A DNA stretch of 64,000 nucleotides, taken from assembly GCA_000320545.1 (NCBI GenBank), contig ADNK01000150.1, positions 62,001 through 126,000 of the forward strand, given 5' to 3'. Made by a program: the position numbers and the translations under genes. Position 1 is the stretch's first letter. Each line of letters opens with the position of its first letter. This DNA comes from Bigelowiella natans CCMP2755. Its lineage: Eukaryota; Cercozoa; Chlorarachniophyceae. The notes beneath the pieces were generated by a model that was not told where the DNA came from, searched no databases, and saw only the letters and a list, made by a program, of their open reading frames with translations. This document shows positions 47,835 to 58,069 of this stretch, one piece after another.

Positions 47835-49269
47835 TGTTCGTATATGACTACTAGCTAGAGCGGGAAAACACACAAAATTGCGGGATATATTTAATATAGT
47901 CTGCAAAATTGATTGAATGAGCTAAGGCGCATATAGTACTGTGGGTAGGTAGATTAAAAAAAAACAGCATCCATTTTTGGGAACTTTCAGTATGTTGTTC
48001 GTACATCGGAGCGCATAGATCTGAGGCAATTCTGAAAAGATAAAATGAAGCGGTCTGTATCGTAGATTAAGTTTTCCCCCAGCATGCTTAATGCATGTAT
48101 ACCCAAGATGCTGATTGTGTACCACGTGTACCTTAATTGTTGAATTCATGACCTACATGTAATGTAAATATGTTTATGCACATATCTAGATTGTAACAAG
48201 ATATGTGTAGGTACGGCGCATACATGGCATAGCTCTTCTTAGTCATTGCGTCGAACAATGTTTCAGTGCGCCCACTACATTTTGCGCCTGATGCGTCCAT
48301 GAGGCATGCACATGTATTTACATGTGCATGCATTGATGTTGAATCGATAGCATGTCTAGGCGTCCGTTTCATACTTGCATTTAGTAACAATGCGCACAAC
48401 GCTAGATCGAACGTGTCAATCTTACGACAACATTTGCGACACCATAGATGTGCTTTCCCATGCATGAAACGCATGTGAATGTGTTGCAGAAAACAACAAG
48501 ACAAACACAGTTCAAGCGCTGTAGCTCTTGACGTTGCATCATGACAGCTACATTGGGATGAGCGTTGTTGAATGAACAAAGATCTAATCATTTATTTCGT
48601 CATGTCCGTCTCGTGATGTCGATCGTCTACATGGCTTCATAGATGGCTATGCTCGCATGTGCACACAACGCCTAACGTGCAATCGCGAGGTGTGAGGTGC
48701 TTAGGCTTTTGTACGTTTGCAAACCCGCAAACAAACTCAACTTAAGCGCTGTAGCATTGCAAAGCTACATTAGGATGACGCTTGAAAAAAATGAACACAT
48801 TCATCGCTTCAGTGCATTCGTCTCACATGCATCCGCTGGGGACCCTCCATCTTTAAGATCAGGGTGTTCATTAAACACAGAAGAAGACGTGCATTTTCAT
48901 CTTTTTTGAGTGCATCACCATGCGAGTCATACATGACTGTTTGAAATGAATTGGAAATCCAGAAATGACGTCATCTTCGAGCTCACATGTTCATGTAGGT
49001 TCTGAAATCACGGATGGTACATGATTACATTCTTGTAGGCTTCGTAAAAATGCAGCGGTAGAAAAAAAATGAGCAACCTGTCAGAGGAGGAGGAGGAGGA
49101 TCATCATTTTCAATTCTGATCTGCACATGTCAGCAAACAAACACGCCCTCCCACCGCTTTCTTCTCACCCCCCATGCCCAAATGACCACATTCAGGGCTC
49201 CTTTGCCGCGTTCATCCTTCATTGTCGCACTGCAATCGTGCATGCACATGAAAAAATGACAAGCGCAAA

Positions 49270-49297
49270 CATTGAACATTGAACATTGAACATTGAA
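49270..49297. repeat. (CATTGAA)4 heptamer array
   Basis: Four perfect heptamers in the spacer upstream of the glycosyltransferase gene. Confidence 0.95.
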
Positions 49298-49567
49298 AAC
49301 AGAACAAAGCATTGATCAAAACCACATGCGCCAGAACCACATGGGAGACAGGCATGTGCACGCAGCAGAGCCTCAACAAACATCATTGCAAGGACTTGTC
49401 ATCACCCTGTTGAAGGTGAGTGAAGGCTGACAGCCATCGTGTTGTCAGGAGCAATCAGAAAGTGTCCAACTTCTGACGACTCAGCGTCATGAAAAAACCA
49501 AGAAAAAACATTGGTGCTCCATTAGCGGCCATTGCTAGATTGCGGTGTGACCTGAGTGTTGTTTAAC

Positions 49568-49622
49568 TGCGACATGACGTATTGTTCCTGCGACATGACG
49601 TATTGTTCCTGCGACATGACGA
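49568..49622. repeat. 21-bp tandem repeat carrying TGACGT, 2.6 copies
   Basis: The unit TGCGACATGACGTATTGTTCC occurs at 49568-49588 and 49589-49609, with a partial third copy to 49622. Each full copy has ATGACGTA, a bZIP/ATF-type half site. The array lies about 120 bp before ATG 49742 and is in frame with it. Confidence 0.8.
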
Positions 49623-49741
49623 ATGGGTTGTCGCACGCCTGTGTTTATTCGCCGAGTTTGAAGCACATCTGTGCTGCCGCTGGCTACGTACAACGACCTG
49701 GAAAAATCCACAACGTCGTCCCCTGCCCAGTTCGGGGAGGT

Positions 49742-50434
49742 ATGAGGAACACGATGTGGCAAGCGTGGGTACCACTCACCTTCCTAACGATTTCGGCCGT
49801 CATCGATGTGAGCGTCAATACGGCTCACTTTTTGCGGCCATCCGAACTGAAGCCAGGGAGGAAATTTGATGTAGGCAGGGACACTGCAGATATAGTCGTG
49901 CTAAGCTGGATCCGGGCGATAGTGTGCTTTACGACCTTGCTTACCGTGCTCTTCATGCCGAAGAAACTGCCACTCTCCCAGTGGATCAGTTCTGGGACCT
50001 TGTTGGTCATCCTCGTGTACCTAGCAATCAAAGCGGCAAACTTCGATGACGTCGCTGATCAGGGAGGCCTGTTCGAGACGTCGTTCGTATTTGCCTTCGT
50101 TGAGCTCCTGTCAGTCCTGTGTCTGGTTAAACTGTATAGATTCCCTAGTGGAACGAAGGGCAGCTGGGGCATGTCAGCTTCAAGTCTTGGAAGAGTAAGC
50201 GGGGGACAACATGACGAGGAATTCATAGACGCAGAACCGGACACCGGGGGGTTTGGAAATCCTTACCTCAGGTACACGATCCTATACGCTGGACTAATTC
50301 TCGTGATTTCTACTATGCCAATCTGGATGGCAGCTATCATTCCGGGCACCATCCACGTCCTCAACATCGCCTTCCTGGCGTTCTTCAGCATCATGTGGAT
50401 ATGGATCGCATGCAACGCGGTCCACAACTTCCGC

Positions 50435-50481
<47 letters not shown>

Positions 50482-52198
50482 CATATATAATGTTCTCTAA
50501 ATATGAATAACATGATAAAATGATATCATTTATACTATATATTATTCGAATCGACATTAACTGCTTGCCTTGATGGACAGATCGGGTATCGACCCGTGAC
50601 AAAGCTTGGCGCGCTCAGGACTATCAGGAAAAGGGTTTTTCGGCACGCCGTAATCATTCCTATTTACACTGAGGAGCTCAGCCTCTTGTACGAATGCATT
50701 GGATCCCTGGTTGGTCCGATGAATAAGATTTATAATAATGGTGGCGATGGTGATGATGAATAATAACGAAGAATGATAATGGTTTCAACACGATCACCAT
50801 GGTGATGCAAAATTCTCTTATAAAGTGCGGTGTCCCATCCCTTTTTCCAATGTGGTATTCCTTAATCACCTTCCAATAATTTTCCGTAACTCTAGCCCCT
50901 TTGATCACTTGATACACCAGGTGCTGCAAGGGGAGGAGATGAGGCAGCGGATGGTTGTCGTAGTGAGCTTCGAGAGCAAGACACCTCAGGTAGCAGAGAA
51001 GATGCGGAAAGTCACCAAGCGTTACGGAAAGTTGTTCGGCAAACTCCTCGTAGTCAAGCACACGCTCATTGCTAGCAGAGAGATTCCGGGTGCATGCTCC
51101 AATAAAAATTATGGGCTTCGCGCTGCCCATGCCTATCTGCAACGAAAATTTGGCAAGAATCGTGAGAAAAGCTTCATGATTCACAATTTCGACGACACGG
51201 GGGACCGAGGTAGTTCTACTGCTCTGCAAGAATTTAACCCCGGCCAAGGATGGAAGGAAGAAGCGCACGGCGAGGAAAAAAAGGGAAACGCTGCTGCTTC
51301 TATTTCCTCGATGGCGTTCACTTGCACCACTACAGACACCGACAGCATGTTTCATCCAGAATACTTTCTCACGCTTGAGGCCGTATACAACGCTAAGAAT
51401 CCTCGTCTTGACGCAGATCCAAAGATGGTGGCGTGGCAGCCTCCGCTTTTCTATAACTGGGATCTGGACAAACGGCCGTTTTTCGTTCGTGTGACTGGAA
51501 TCATTCGCGCAATGATGATGCTGGGAGGCCTCATATCGTTTGATTTGAACCCAATGTCCACCTTTTCTTACCCTTTGGAGCTGGGGGCGCGAACAGGGTG
51601 ATATTCGGGAAACAGGGGATGTGGATGGTGGTGGATGTTGCTTTTGTGGCTGTTCCTTGTCATTGTACTTTATATTATTAGCGAAAGCAAGATACGTCAT
51701 ATTGCTCAGTGTGTTTTTTATCATTATTTCTACTCGATATGTTGTATGTTCAGTGTGGTTTTTACTATGATTCCTGCCATTATCCTGAATTAACAGCATC
51801 ATCCCTTGCCCGCAGAACTTTCATCACTAAGATGCCGCTGCCATGATAACACACAAACACGATCAGATATCTTAACCCCCGGTATGGAGTGGATGATATC
51901 ATCGCAAAGGTGATGCTCACAATAACGTGGATTCCTCTATTTTCTCTTCCTTCGACCTGATCCCTCACATATTGGATTTTTCAAGCCATAGCAGCGACAT
52001 ACTTCGTTGTTAGTCTTGCCGTGATTCATATGAGGATGCTTTGCATGCATGTAGGTGAGGTGGATGTGCGGCACAGGCGAATCGGTGAGGATGAGCAGCA
52101 AATATAGATAAGAACTTTTCATTGAATCCATCGCTGTATCATACCGTTGATAGCATTCACAAAACAGTAGTCCTCTTCAAATTATCACCATCACTTGA

Positions 52199-52235
<37 letters not shown>

Positions 52236-52605
52236 GTGATAGTAGCATTAATCATCTATCAAATAGGTTCCTGTCGAACTGCTACCAATCCCAAACATAT
52301 CCGGTCCGACAAGCGGCAGTAACCTCTCAGAGGAATTGCATGAGTGGTCGCGTCAAGTCCGCAGGTGCCGGCTCCTCTACTTTTCCATCCTCAACATTGG
52401 GAAGCGCACCTGAACATTTACCTTCTTTTCTTATCTGTTTCGATTGATTATGACAAGGTGGATCGTGGGTGCATCGGAGTCGTTTCACTACTTCCTCATT
52501 CACTTCAAGGGGGACCCATTGTTCGCGGGCCTCCGCTGGCTTTTCCTCTTTTTCACCTACTACGGGGTATTACCATCTCCTGTGCCCCCTTGACATATTC
52601 GACGT

Positions 52606-52646
<41 letters not shown>

Positions 52647-53394
52647 ACTCTCATCCTTGTACTAAATATATTGAAGAGTCCCCACGCTCATACACAATCG
52701 TCGTTGTCGTTGTCATCGTCGCCCTCTTCACCTACAGGTATTGCTCTGCAGTGCTGCAGTGTTCCAAATCCTAGCGTCCGTGCCCCTTCCATGGGTGGAT
52801 TATCCAGCCGTGCACTACCACTCGGGTGGGAAGACTAGAGACTTCAATCTACGCTACCTTGGCCTAATGGCCCTGACAGTGCAATACATCGTGTTCGCCG
52901 TCGCATTCGTGATTGACCATTATGCAGTGCGGATGATGCGAATCAGGGAGTCGATCCACCCTCTTCGGAATCTGGCGCACTGGTTGCTGGCGCCGTGGGT
53001 GTTGATGGCATACTCTATCGTGGCCTTCACCTCCATTCTCAAATTCGTGTGCGTGGGAAAGAAGCTCGCCCGGCACGACATGGCGGAGAAAACCGGTCTT
53101 CTAGCTGAGAAGCTGCTGCCCACAAACGAGGGGAAATTGAGTGATATTCAGGATGGGGATAATGATCGAAAGATGAGTGAGAAGATGGACAATCATCCCG
53201 CAATCACTGAGGGAAGCAAAGGCGTTGACGCTGGTGGTGATGATAGTTACAAATATAGAACACTCGACGATAAGGCAGCTGGTCGAGTGCACGATGAGGA
53301 GTTAGGGGAGTATGCTGCTAACGATGGTGATTCTGGTAGTATGCGAGTACGTTTCGGTGGATACTACGAGCGGGTAGCCTTTTCATGGATGTAA
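49742..53394 (+). CDS. Multipass membrane glycosyltransferase, GT2 family
   Basis: A processive-type or lipid glycosyltransferase with a cytosolic GT-A domain between membrane spans. Exons 49742-50437, 50581-50709, 50921-51597, 51867-51909, 52267-52364, 52458-52566 and 52738-53394 are in phase; one exon between 51910 and 52266 may be missing. Exon 1 holds about six hydrophobic spans. The GT2 core follows: VIIPIYTEELSLLYECIGSL, VVVVSFESK, ACSNKNYGLRAAHAYL and the DXD-like TTDTDSMFHPEYF. WQPPLFYNWDLDKRPFFVRV and ISFDLNPMSTFSYPLELG come next, then YLNPRYGVDDIIAK, where the acidic pair could be the catalytic base, and HEWSRQVRRWIVGASESFHY. The last exon has more spans and a 100-residue hydrophilic tail. 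The substrate is unknown. A start at ATG 49574 inside the 21-bp repeat would add 56 residues; I prefer 49742 because TM1 begins soon after. Confidence 0.82.
50437..50482. repeat. (TA)n fused to a splice donor
   Basis: The donor G-TATATA of glycosyltransferase intron 1 continues directly into about 40 bp of TA dinucleotides. Confidence 0.9.
52200..52234. repeat. (CAG)n microsatellite
   Basis: Eleven CAG triplets shortly before the proposed acceptor at 52266. Confidence 0.95.
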
Positions 53395-54129
53395 AAAATG
53401 AATCATAGGTTGTTTTATGCAAGAATCAAGTGCTGTTTAACTATGCTTTGATGGTGAACACAATCGATCAACGAATGATGAAGTCGTACGTGGCACATCG
53501 GTACTAGGCAACACAGTGGCACAAATGATCATTTAGATTTTCACTTGTAGAGGTCAACATGCTCAACAAAATCGTCAAGTCGTATTCTTACACACATGCA
53601 TGACTTGATCAGATGAGCAGATCAATGATGAAGTCTACAAATCATGCAGACTAAACAACGCCTACACCACTAGCTAGCTAGCTAGCTAGACCAGTACGAG
53701 CAAGAAGACTTGAACAGCTCAAAGGGCATGCCATGCCCACCTAGCTAGCTATCTAGCTATGTGTGCGCATGGATACACACTGCTAGACTGTCGACCGGGA
53801 CAGCCGACGGCAAAGAAAGCTAGCAACTTCTTGTAATGTCGTACGAATGTGCGTGACACCACGATTGAAGTGCATGCATGTCTTGCAATTAAATGAATTC
53901 ACATCAATCCTTACGTAGCGTATTATAAGCAGATCTAGCGATGTGTGCCCTGCAATGAGCCACACAATAGAAATATATATGACATGAACGTTGTGCCTAT
54001 ATGCCTATATACATCTTAGCTTGGGCTACTCTACTAGTCTAGCACTGATCTGGTGGATAAATCGTCAATATCATTGAATCCAAATGCTGCATGATTAATT
54101 GTTTCGAATTTTAGCTACAATATGTGACT
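53395..54129. repeat. Convergent 3' spacer with (CTAG) arrays
   Basis: Carries a run of GCTAGCTAGCTAGCTAG near 53675-53694 and CTAGCTAGCTATCTAGC near 53742. No gene is supported. Confidence 0.55.
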
Positions 54130-55479
54130 CTATTGTTTCATATGCTTTTCCAAGAATGCATAGGAGGAATCCATTGCTTTCGTGACACATGTCAATATTT
54201 CCTTGTCGGAAACATCGCCTTGAGACACAAAACCATGGTTCATAGATGGAAATGGAATATACTCAGACCCAAGGGAATTCTTTTTCATAATCTCGTGAGA
54301 AGCTCCGTTTTCTTGAAGGGACGCATGATCTCCTTTACATGGGGCCATAAGCATAGGATTAAGTAGCTTCTCAGCAAGATCTTCAATTTTTCTTCCCTGG
54401 AGAATCTCAATATTCACGCTCGGATGGAAGTTTACGCCACAAGAAAATTTTTTATTATTACGGGCAGATTCGTGCCAAATTGCCCAGGTGCCCCAGCAGA
54501 AACCAACCATTCCGATTTTAGCTGCAGGGTATTTTTCGAGGTGCGACCAAACAGCATCCATATCTGGCTGCCATTTCTCAGGAGTCCAATACTTGAGGAA
54601 CTCCATTTTTTTTTCTGGTTCCTTCGGGAAATAGCTTCCATGGAAGAAATCGGGCATGATTACATAGTATCCCTTTCCTGCAAGTTCATCGCATACTCCC
54701 TTGTGCCTTCCAGATTGAAACCCGAACACATCCGGTACAACGATCACAGCTCCTTTCTCACCTGTGCCTACATCGTAATAGTTCAGCTTTCCCAACTTTC
54801 CTTCTTTCCCCTTGGCTTTGTAGTCGCTCGGTGGCAAAAGTGCACACCGATTCGGAGGGCAGCAGCTTGGGGTTGTGACTACATGAATGTTTTGGCGGAG
54901 AATCTTGAAGTCCGGAGTAAAGAAGAAGGAGTCGGTCACTAGGAAAATTCAAATTAGTTAGGATACATAAATTCCTTTTTCATTTCACCATATCCACGGC
55001 AGTATTAACGGCAATATTAGCAACACAGCCAAATAACCTGCTTCATAGCCCATCCCCTTGCAGCTCCAACAAAGGAAGACCATACGGCTCTTCTCGTCAA
55101 CATCGTTGACAGGCGCTTTCAGAGTAGAATAATCCTTCAACACACCCCAGAGCTGAGTTGGGTAAACATCACAACGTTATGTTCGTATGTTTTCCCGCGG
55201 GCGCATAATGACCTCTTCGAAGAATTTCTTTGCGCCTTCGGCACCTTTAAAGACTTCCTTATTTTGAGTTGTTGCGTTAAAGACCGAGATGACTGATTCG
55301 TCGGTGTAGTCAAGAAGGATCTTCTCCATAGATTTCGCTCCGAATGCCCCGAAGTGGTTGTCCCAGGCTTCTTGAACGGATTTGGGAGCATACCTGGCCA
55401 TGACGATGGATGCGTGCGTGTCTCCTCGAGATATGTACGTGGATGGAGATACCTGAGACGGATACCCTTTTTCGGGCAT
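54130..55479 (-). CDS. SnoaL/NTF2-like domain fused to a dienelactone hydrolase-family domain
   Basis: Three exons join in phase: 55479 (or 55401) to 55213, 55152-55038 and 54938-54130. The SnoaL-like part reads SVQEAWDNHFGAFGAKSMEK, ILLDYTDESVISVFNATT and FKGAEGAKKFFEE, then LKAPVNDVDEKSRMVFLCWS and TDSFFFTPDFKILRQNIHVV, so it spans all three exons. The alpha/beta-hydrolase part follows: GAVIVVPDVFGFQSGRHKGV, YYVIMPDFFHGSYF, a nucleophile elbow with Cys (GMVGFCWGTWAI), an Asp in KGDHAS and the His in SMNHGFVSQGD. This is the Cys-Asp-His triad of dienelactone hydrolases, which act on small lactones or esters. The fusion could couple a ligand pocket to the hydrolase; the substrate is unknown. 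The start could be ATG 55401 (MARYAPK), which gives the canonical SnoaL length, or 55479. Confidence 0.82.
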
Positions 55480-55756
55480 CAGCGGAGACTTTCATGGATT
55501 TATGCATGAAGATGCATGTCGCATATGACCCATCCCCATGCATTTTATCAGCTCATGACTCGTTGTCTAATTCTTGAGAAAAACGAGCTTCACATTGATG
55601 TCGCATCTCTGAAACTTCCTACAAACCAGAGTTTACACAAATTTGGAGGGAAACTGTACCTCCCCCCCGAGATTGGAGCTCAGTGCAAAAGTGTCCCTGA
55701 CGAGATAGGCTATATATTTTCGCAAAGAACCCGATCACGAAAATAAATTTTATCAC
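55480..55756. promoter_or_regulatory. Head-to-head promoter region, SnoaL-DLH / C2H2 gene
   Basis: 277 bp between start codons. Open on the plus strand but with no recognisable coding signal; no CTAG-rich texture. Confidence 0.4.
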
Positions 55757-58069
55757 ATGCCACGATTGGCAAACGTTGCGAACTGTATATTGCCCTCAGT
55801 GGATGCCCATGAAGGATCCAAAAAAGGCGTGAGGAGGAGGAGGATCCGGAGGTCGTACTCAGCAGCGACGTGGAATGAACGAAGAAAAGATATGAAAATG
55901 AATGTTGACATGGGAGATCCTTTCGAGTTTGCAGAAGATGGTGCTATGGAGCAGAGTATCGAATGCAGCAAAGAAGGCAATGGTTATGTTTCAAATAGAC
56001 TCCAAAGAAAAAGTGTGAGTTGTACGTCACAATTGACAAATACTCAAGGAGAATTTACTGTTCCACCTGCACCTGAGAGAAGTGATTCTTCGATAGTACC
56101 AACTACTGGCAGAAAAGATCAAGTAACACCATTACAGGAGCTTTCAAACCCAGAGCAATTGGCTCATCTGTCAAAACTGCATTCTGCGACTGGTAAGAAT
56201 GGCCAAGACAGCGTTTTTCCTTTACATAATCCATCGGAGTCCCCCAGTAAGAACATCACTCACAGATCTGATAATAAGACTATCTTCACAGAAGTTCCGA
56301 CTCCAATTTCAAAGAGAGAAGGGCATTCACAGAACAACTTGGATTTTATTCATTGTCTAGTAGAGCTTCCCGATACTTGTCGGAAATCTTCTGAACTAAA
56401 TCAAAAGGCCCCGCAAATTATTCTGCAAGAATCTAAAGCAGCTGGTTCAATTCCACAGAAAAATAGAGTTACGCAAACAGAATCAAATAATCTAGAATCC
56501 ATTCAGTCTTCTCGGACTCATACTCACAACACGGTTGAAGGGCGTTCATGTGAAACCACAGCAACAAAAATCGTTCCAGAGCCATCGGTAATTCTTAAGA
56601 GTACACCGTCAGATGATATTATTCCTACGTTGGTGAAGCAAACCAATTTTAAAGAAAATAATCCCTTAGTTGCTCAAAAGTATTCAACCCTCCAGGTGTC
56701 CGAACAGAAGGAGAAAACATTAGATAGGAAAGACGACCTTCAGAAAACCTTTAAATGTGTTCACTGTAGTCGACAATTCAAAAGAAGCTGTCACTTGGCC
56801 AGGCATAATTGTGCTTCCAGGACACTGGAAATTAGGACCCCAGTCAAAGATTTAGAGTGCGATCTTTGTGGTCGTAAATTTGGGAGATCTTGCCATGTAG
56901 CCAAGCATCGTCGAAGTTGCGAGAAACAAGTAAATATTGATGCTGTTCTGAGTGATATTCAGGATAATGACGATAATACCGACAAAAGGACAGAATTTAC
57001 GTGTGATATATGTCAACGCCGGTTCAGTAGGCGATGCCACTTGGTGAACCATCACCGAACTCACAAGAGAGAGGAAGACTTGTCAGCTCATAAAATAGAG
57101 GAATCGACAAATATCAATACTGCTCTGAGCGACATGCAGGATAATGACGATAATACCGACAAAAAGACAGAATTCACGTGTGATATATGTCAACGCCGGT
57201 TCAGTAGGCGATGCCACTTGGTGAACCACCACCGAACTCACAAGAGACAGGAAGACTTGGCAGGTCACAAAATGGAGGAATCGACAAATATCAATGCTGC
57301 TCTGAGCGACATGCAGGATAATGACGATAACACCGACAAAAAGACAGAATTCACGTGTGATATATGTCAACGCCGGTTCAGCAGGCGATGCCACTTGGTG
57401 AACCACCACCGAACTCACAAGAGAGAGGAAGACTTGTTAGCTCATAAAATAGAGGAATCGACAAATATCAATGCTGCTCTGAGCGACATGCAGGATAATG
57501 ACGATAATACCGACAAAACTGAGAAGACAGAATTCACGTGTGATATATGTCAACGCCGGTTCAGCAGGCGATGCCACTTGGTGAACCACCACCGAACTCA
57601 CAAGAGAGAGGAAGACTTGTTAGCTCATAAAATAGAGGAATCGACAAATATCAATGCTGCTCTGAGCGACATGCAGGATAATGACGATAATACCGACAAA
57701 ACTGAGAAGACAGAATTCACGTGTGATATATGTCAACGCCGGTTCAGTAGGCGATGCCACTTGGTGAACCACCACCGAACTCATAAGAGACAAGAAGTCC
57801 TATCCTCAAACAATGAGGAACTGCAGTGTAAATTACTAGAGACGAAGTGGGATCACCGCCACCGCAAATTTGGAAGGCCTAGTCACTTAGTGAAGAACAG
57901 AGTAGCAAATTCATTGACAATCCTAGCCAAAGACTACTATTGCCACCTATGTCAACGCAAGTTCTCAAGACCTTCCCACTTGGGAAATCACCTTCGCTCC
58001 CACAAGAAGCGAAGGTCTCATAGATTAGTCAGATTTGGCAAACGCTACAAACTGGTGTTGCAGAAATGA
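55757..58069 (+). CDS. C2H2 zinc-finger protein with five near-identical finger-plus-linker repeats
   Basis: A single exon of 770 residues from ATG 55757. The first 330 residues are polar and apparently disordered. Two diverged fingers follow (FKCVHCSRQFKRSCHLARH and ECDLCGRKFGRSCHVAKH). Then five copies of FTCDICQRRFSRRCHLVNHH occur, each separated by an acidic linker containing LSDMQDNDDNTDK instead of the usual TGEKP. A decayed finger (WDHRHRKFGRPSHLVKN) has lost both Cys and one His, and a final good finger reads CHLCQRKFSRPSHLGNHL. C2H2 fingers usually bind DNA; long acidic linkers would let each finger act separately or contact RNA or protein. The repeated part is nearly identical at the DNA level, so the expansion is recent or homogenised. 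The product is likely nuclear. Confidence 0.85.
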   Translation: MPRLANVANCILPSVDAHEGSKKGVRRRRIRRSYSAATWNERRKDMKMNVDMGDPFEFAEDGAMEQSIECSKEGNGYVSNRLQRKSVSCTSQLTNTQGEFTVPPAPERSDSSIVPTTGRKDQVTPLQELSNPEQLAHLSKLHSATGKNGQDSVFPLHNPSESPSKNITHRSDNKTIFTEVPTPISKREGHSQNNLDFIHCLVELPDTCRKSSELNQKAPQIILQESKAAGSIPQKNRVTQTESNNLESIQSSRTHTHNTVEGRSCETTATKIVPEPSVILKSTPSDDIIPTLVKQTNFKENNPLVAQKYSTLQVSEQKEKTLDRKDDLQKTFKCVHCSRQFKRSCHLARHNCASRTLEIRTPVKDLECDLCGRKFGRSCHVAKHRRSCEKQVNIDAVLSDIQDNDDNTDKRTEFTCDICQRRFSRRCHLVNHHRTHKREEDLSAHKIEESTNINTALSDMQDNDDNTDKKTEFTCDICQRRFSRRCHLVNHHRTHKRQEDLAGHKMEESTNINAALSDMQDNDDNTDKKTEFTCDICQRRFSRRCHLVNHHRTHKREEDLLAHKIEESTNINAALSDMQDNDDNTDKTEKTEFTCDICQRRFSRRCHLVNHHRTHKREEDLLAHKIEESTNINAALSDMQDNDDNTDKTEKTEFTCDICQRRFSRRCHLVNHHRTHKRQEVLSSNNEELQCKLLETKWDHRHRKFGRPSHLVKNRVANSLTILAKDYYCHLCQRKFSRPSHLGNHLRSHKKRRSHRLVRFGKRYKLVLQK
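56915..57800 (+). repeat. Tandem coding repeat, units of about 177 and 183 bp
   Basis: The GAATT(T/C)ACGTGTGATATATG block recurs five times at spacings of about 177, 177, 183 and 183 bp, with very few differences. The two longer units have an extra ACTGAG hexamer (Thr-Glu). Confidence 0.9.

Larger units (their letters stand above)
47835..49741. repeat. Longest 3' spacer, CATG/TGCA-rich, with small tandem repeats
   Basis: 1.9 kb without a supported gene. It is rich in ACATG, TGCATG and CTAG words to about 48700, followed by plainer sequence, a heptamer array at 49270-49297 and a 21-bp repeat at 49568-49622 close to the next gene. Two near-copies of a segment around TCAAGCGCTGTAGC (about 48511) and TTAAGCGCTGTAGC (about 48742) suggest internal duplication. 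Confidence 0.5.

Noticed and set aside
55516-55746. Plus-strand ORF upstream of the C2H2 gene
   Set aside because: No domain, no donor that joins it in phase to 55757, and it sits in a short divergent promoter gap.
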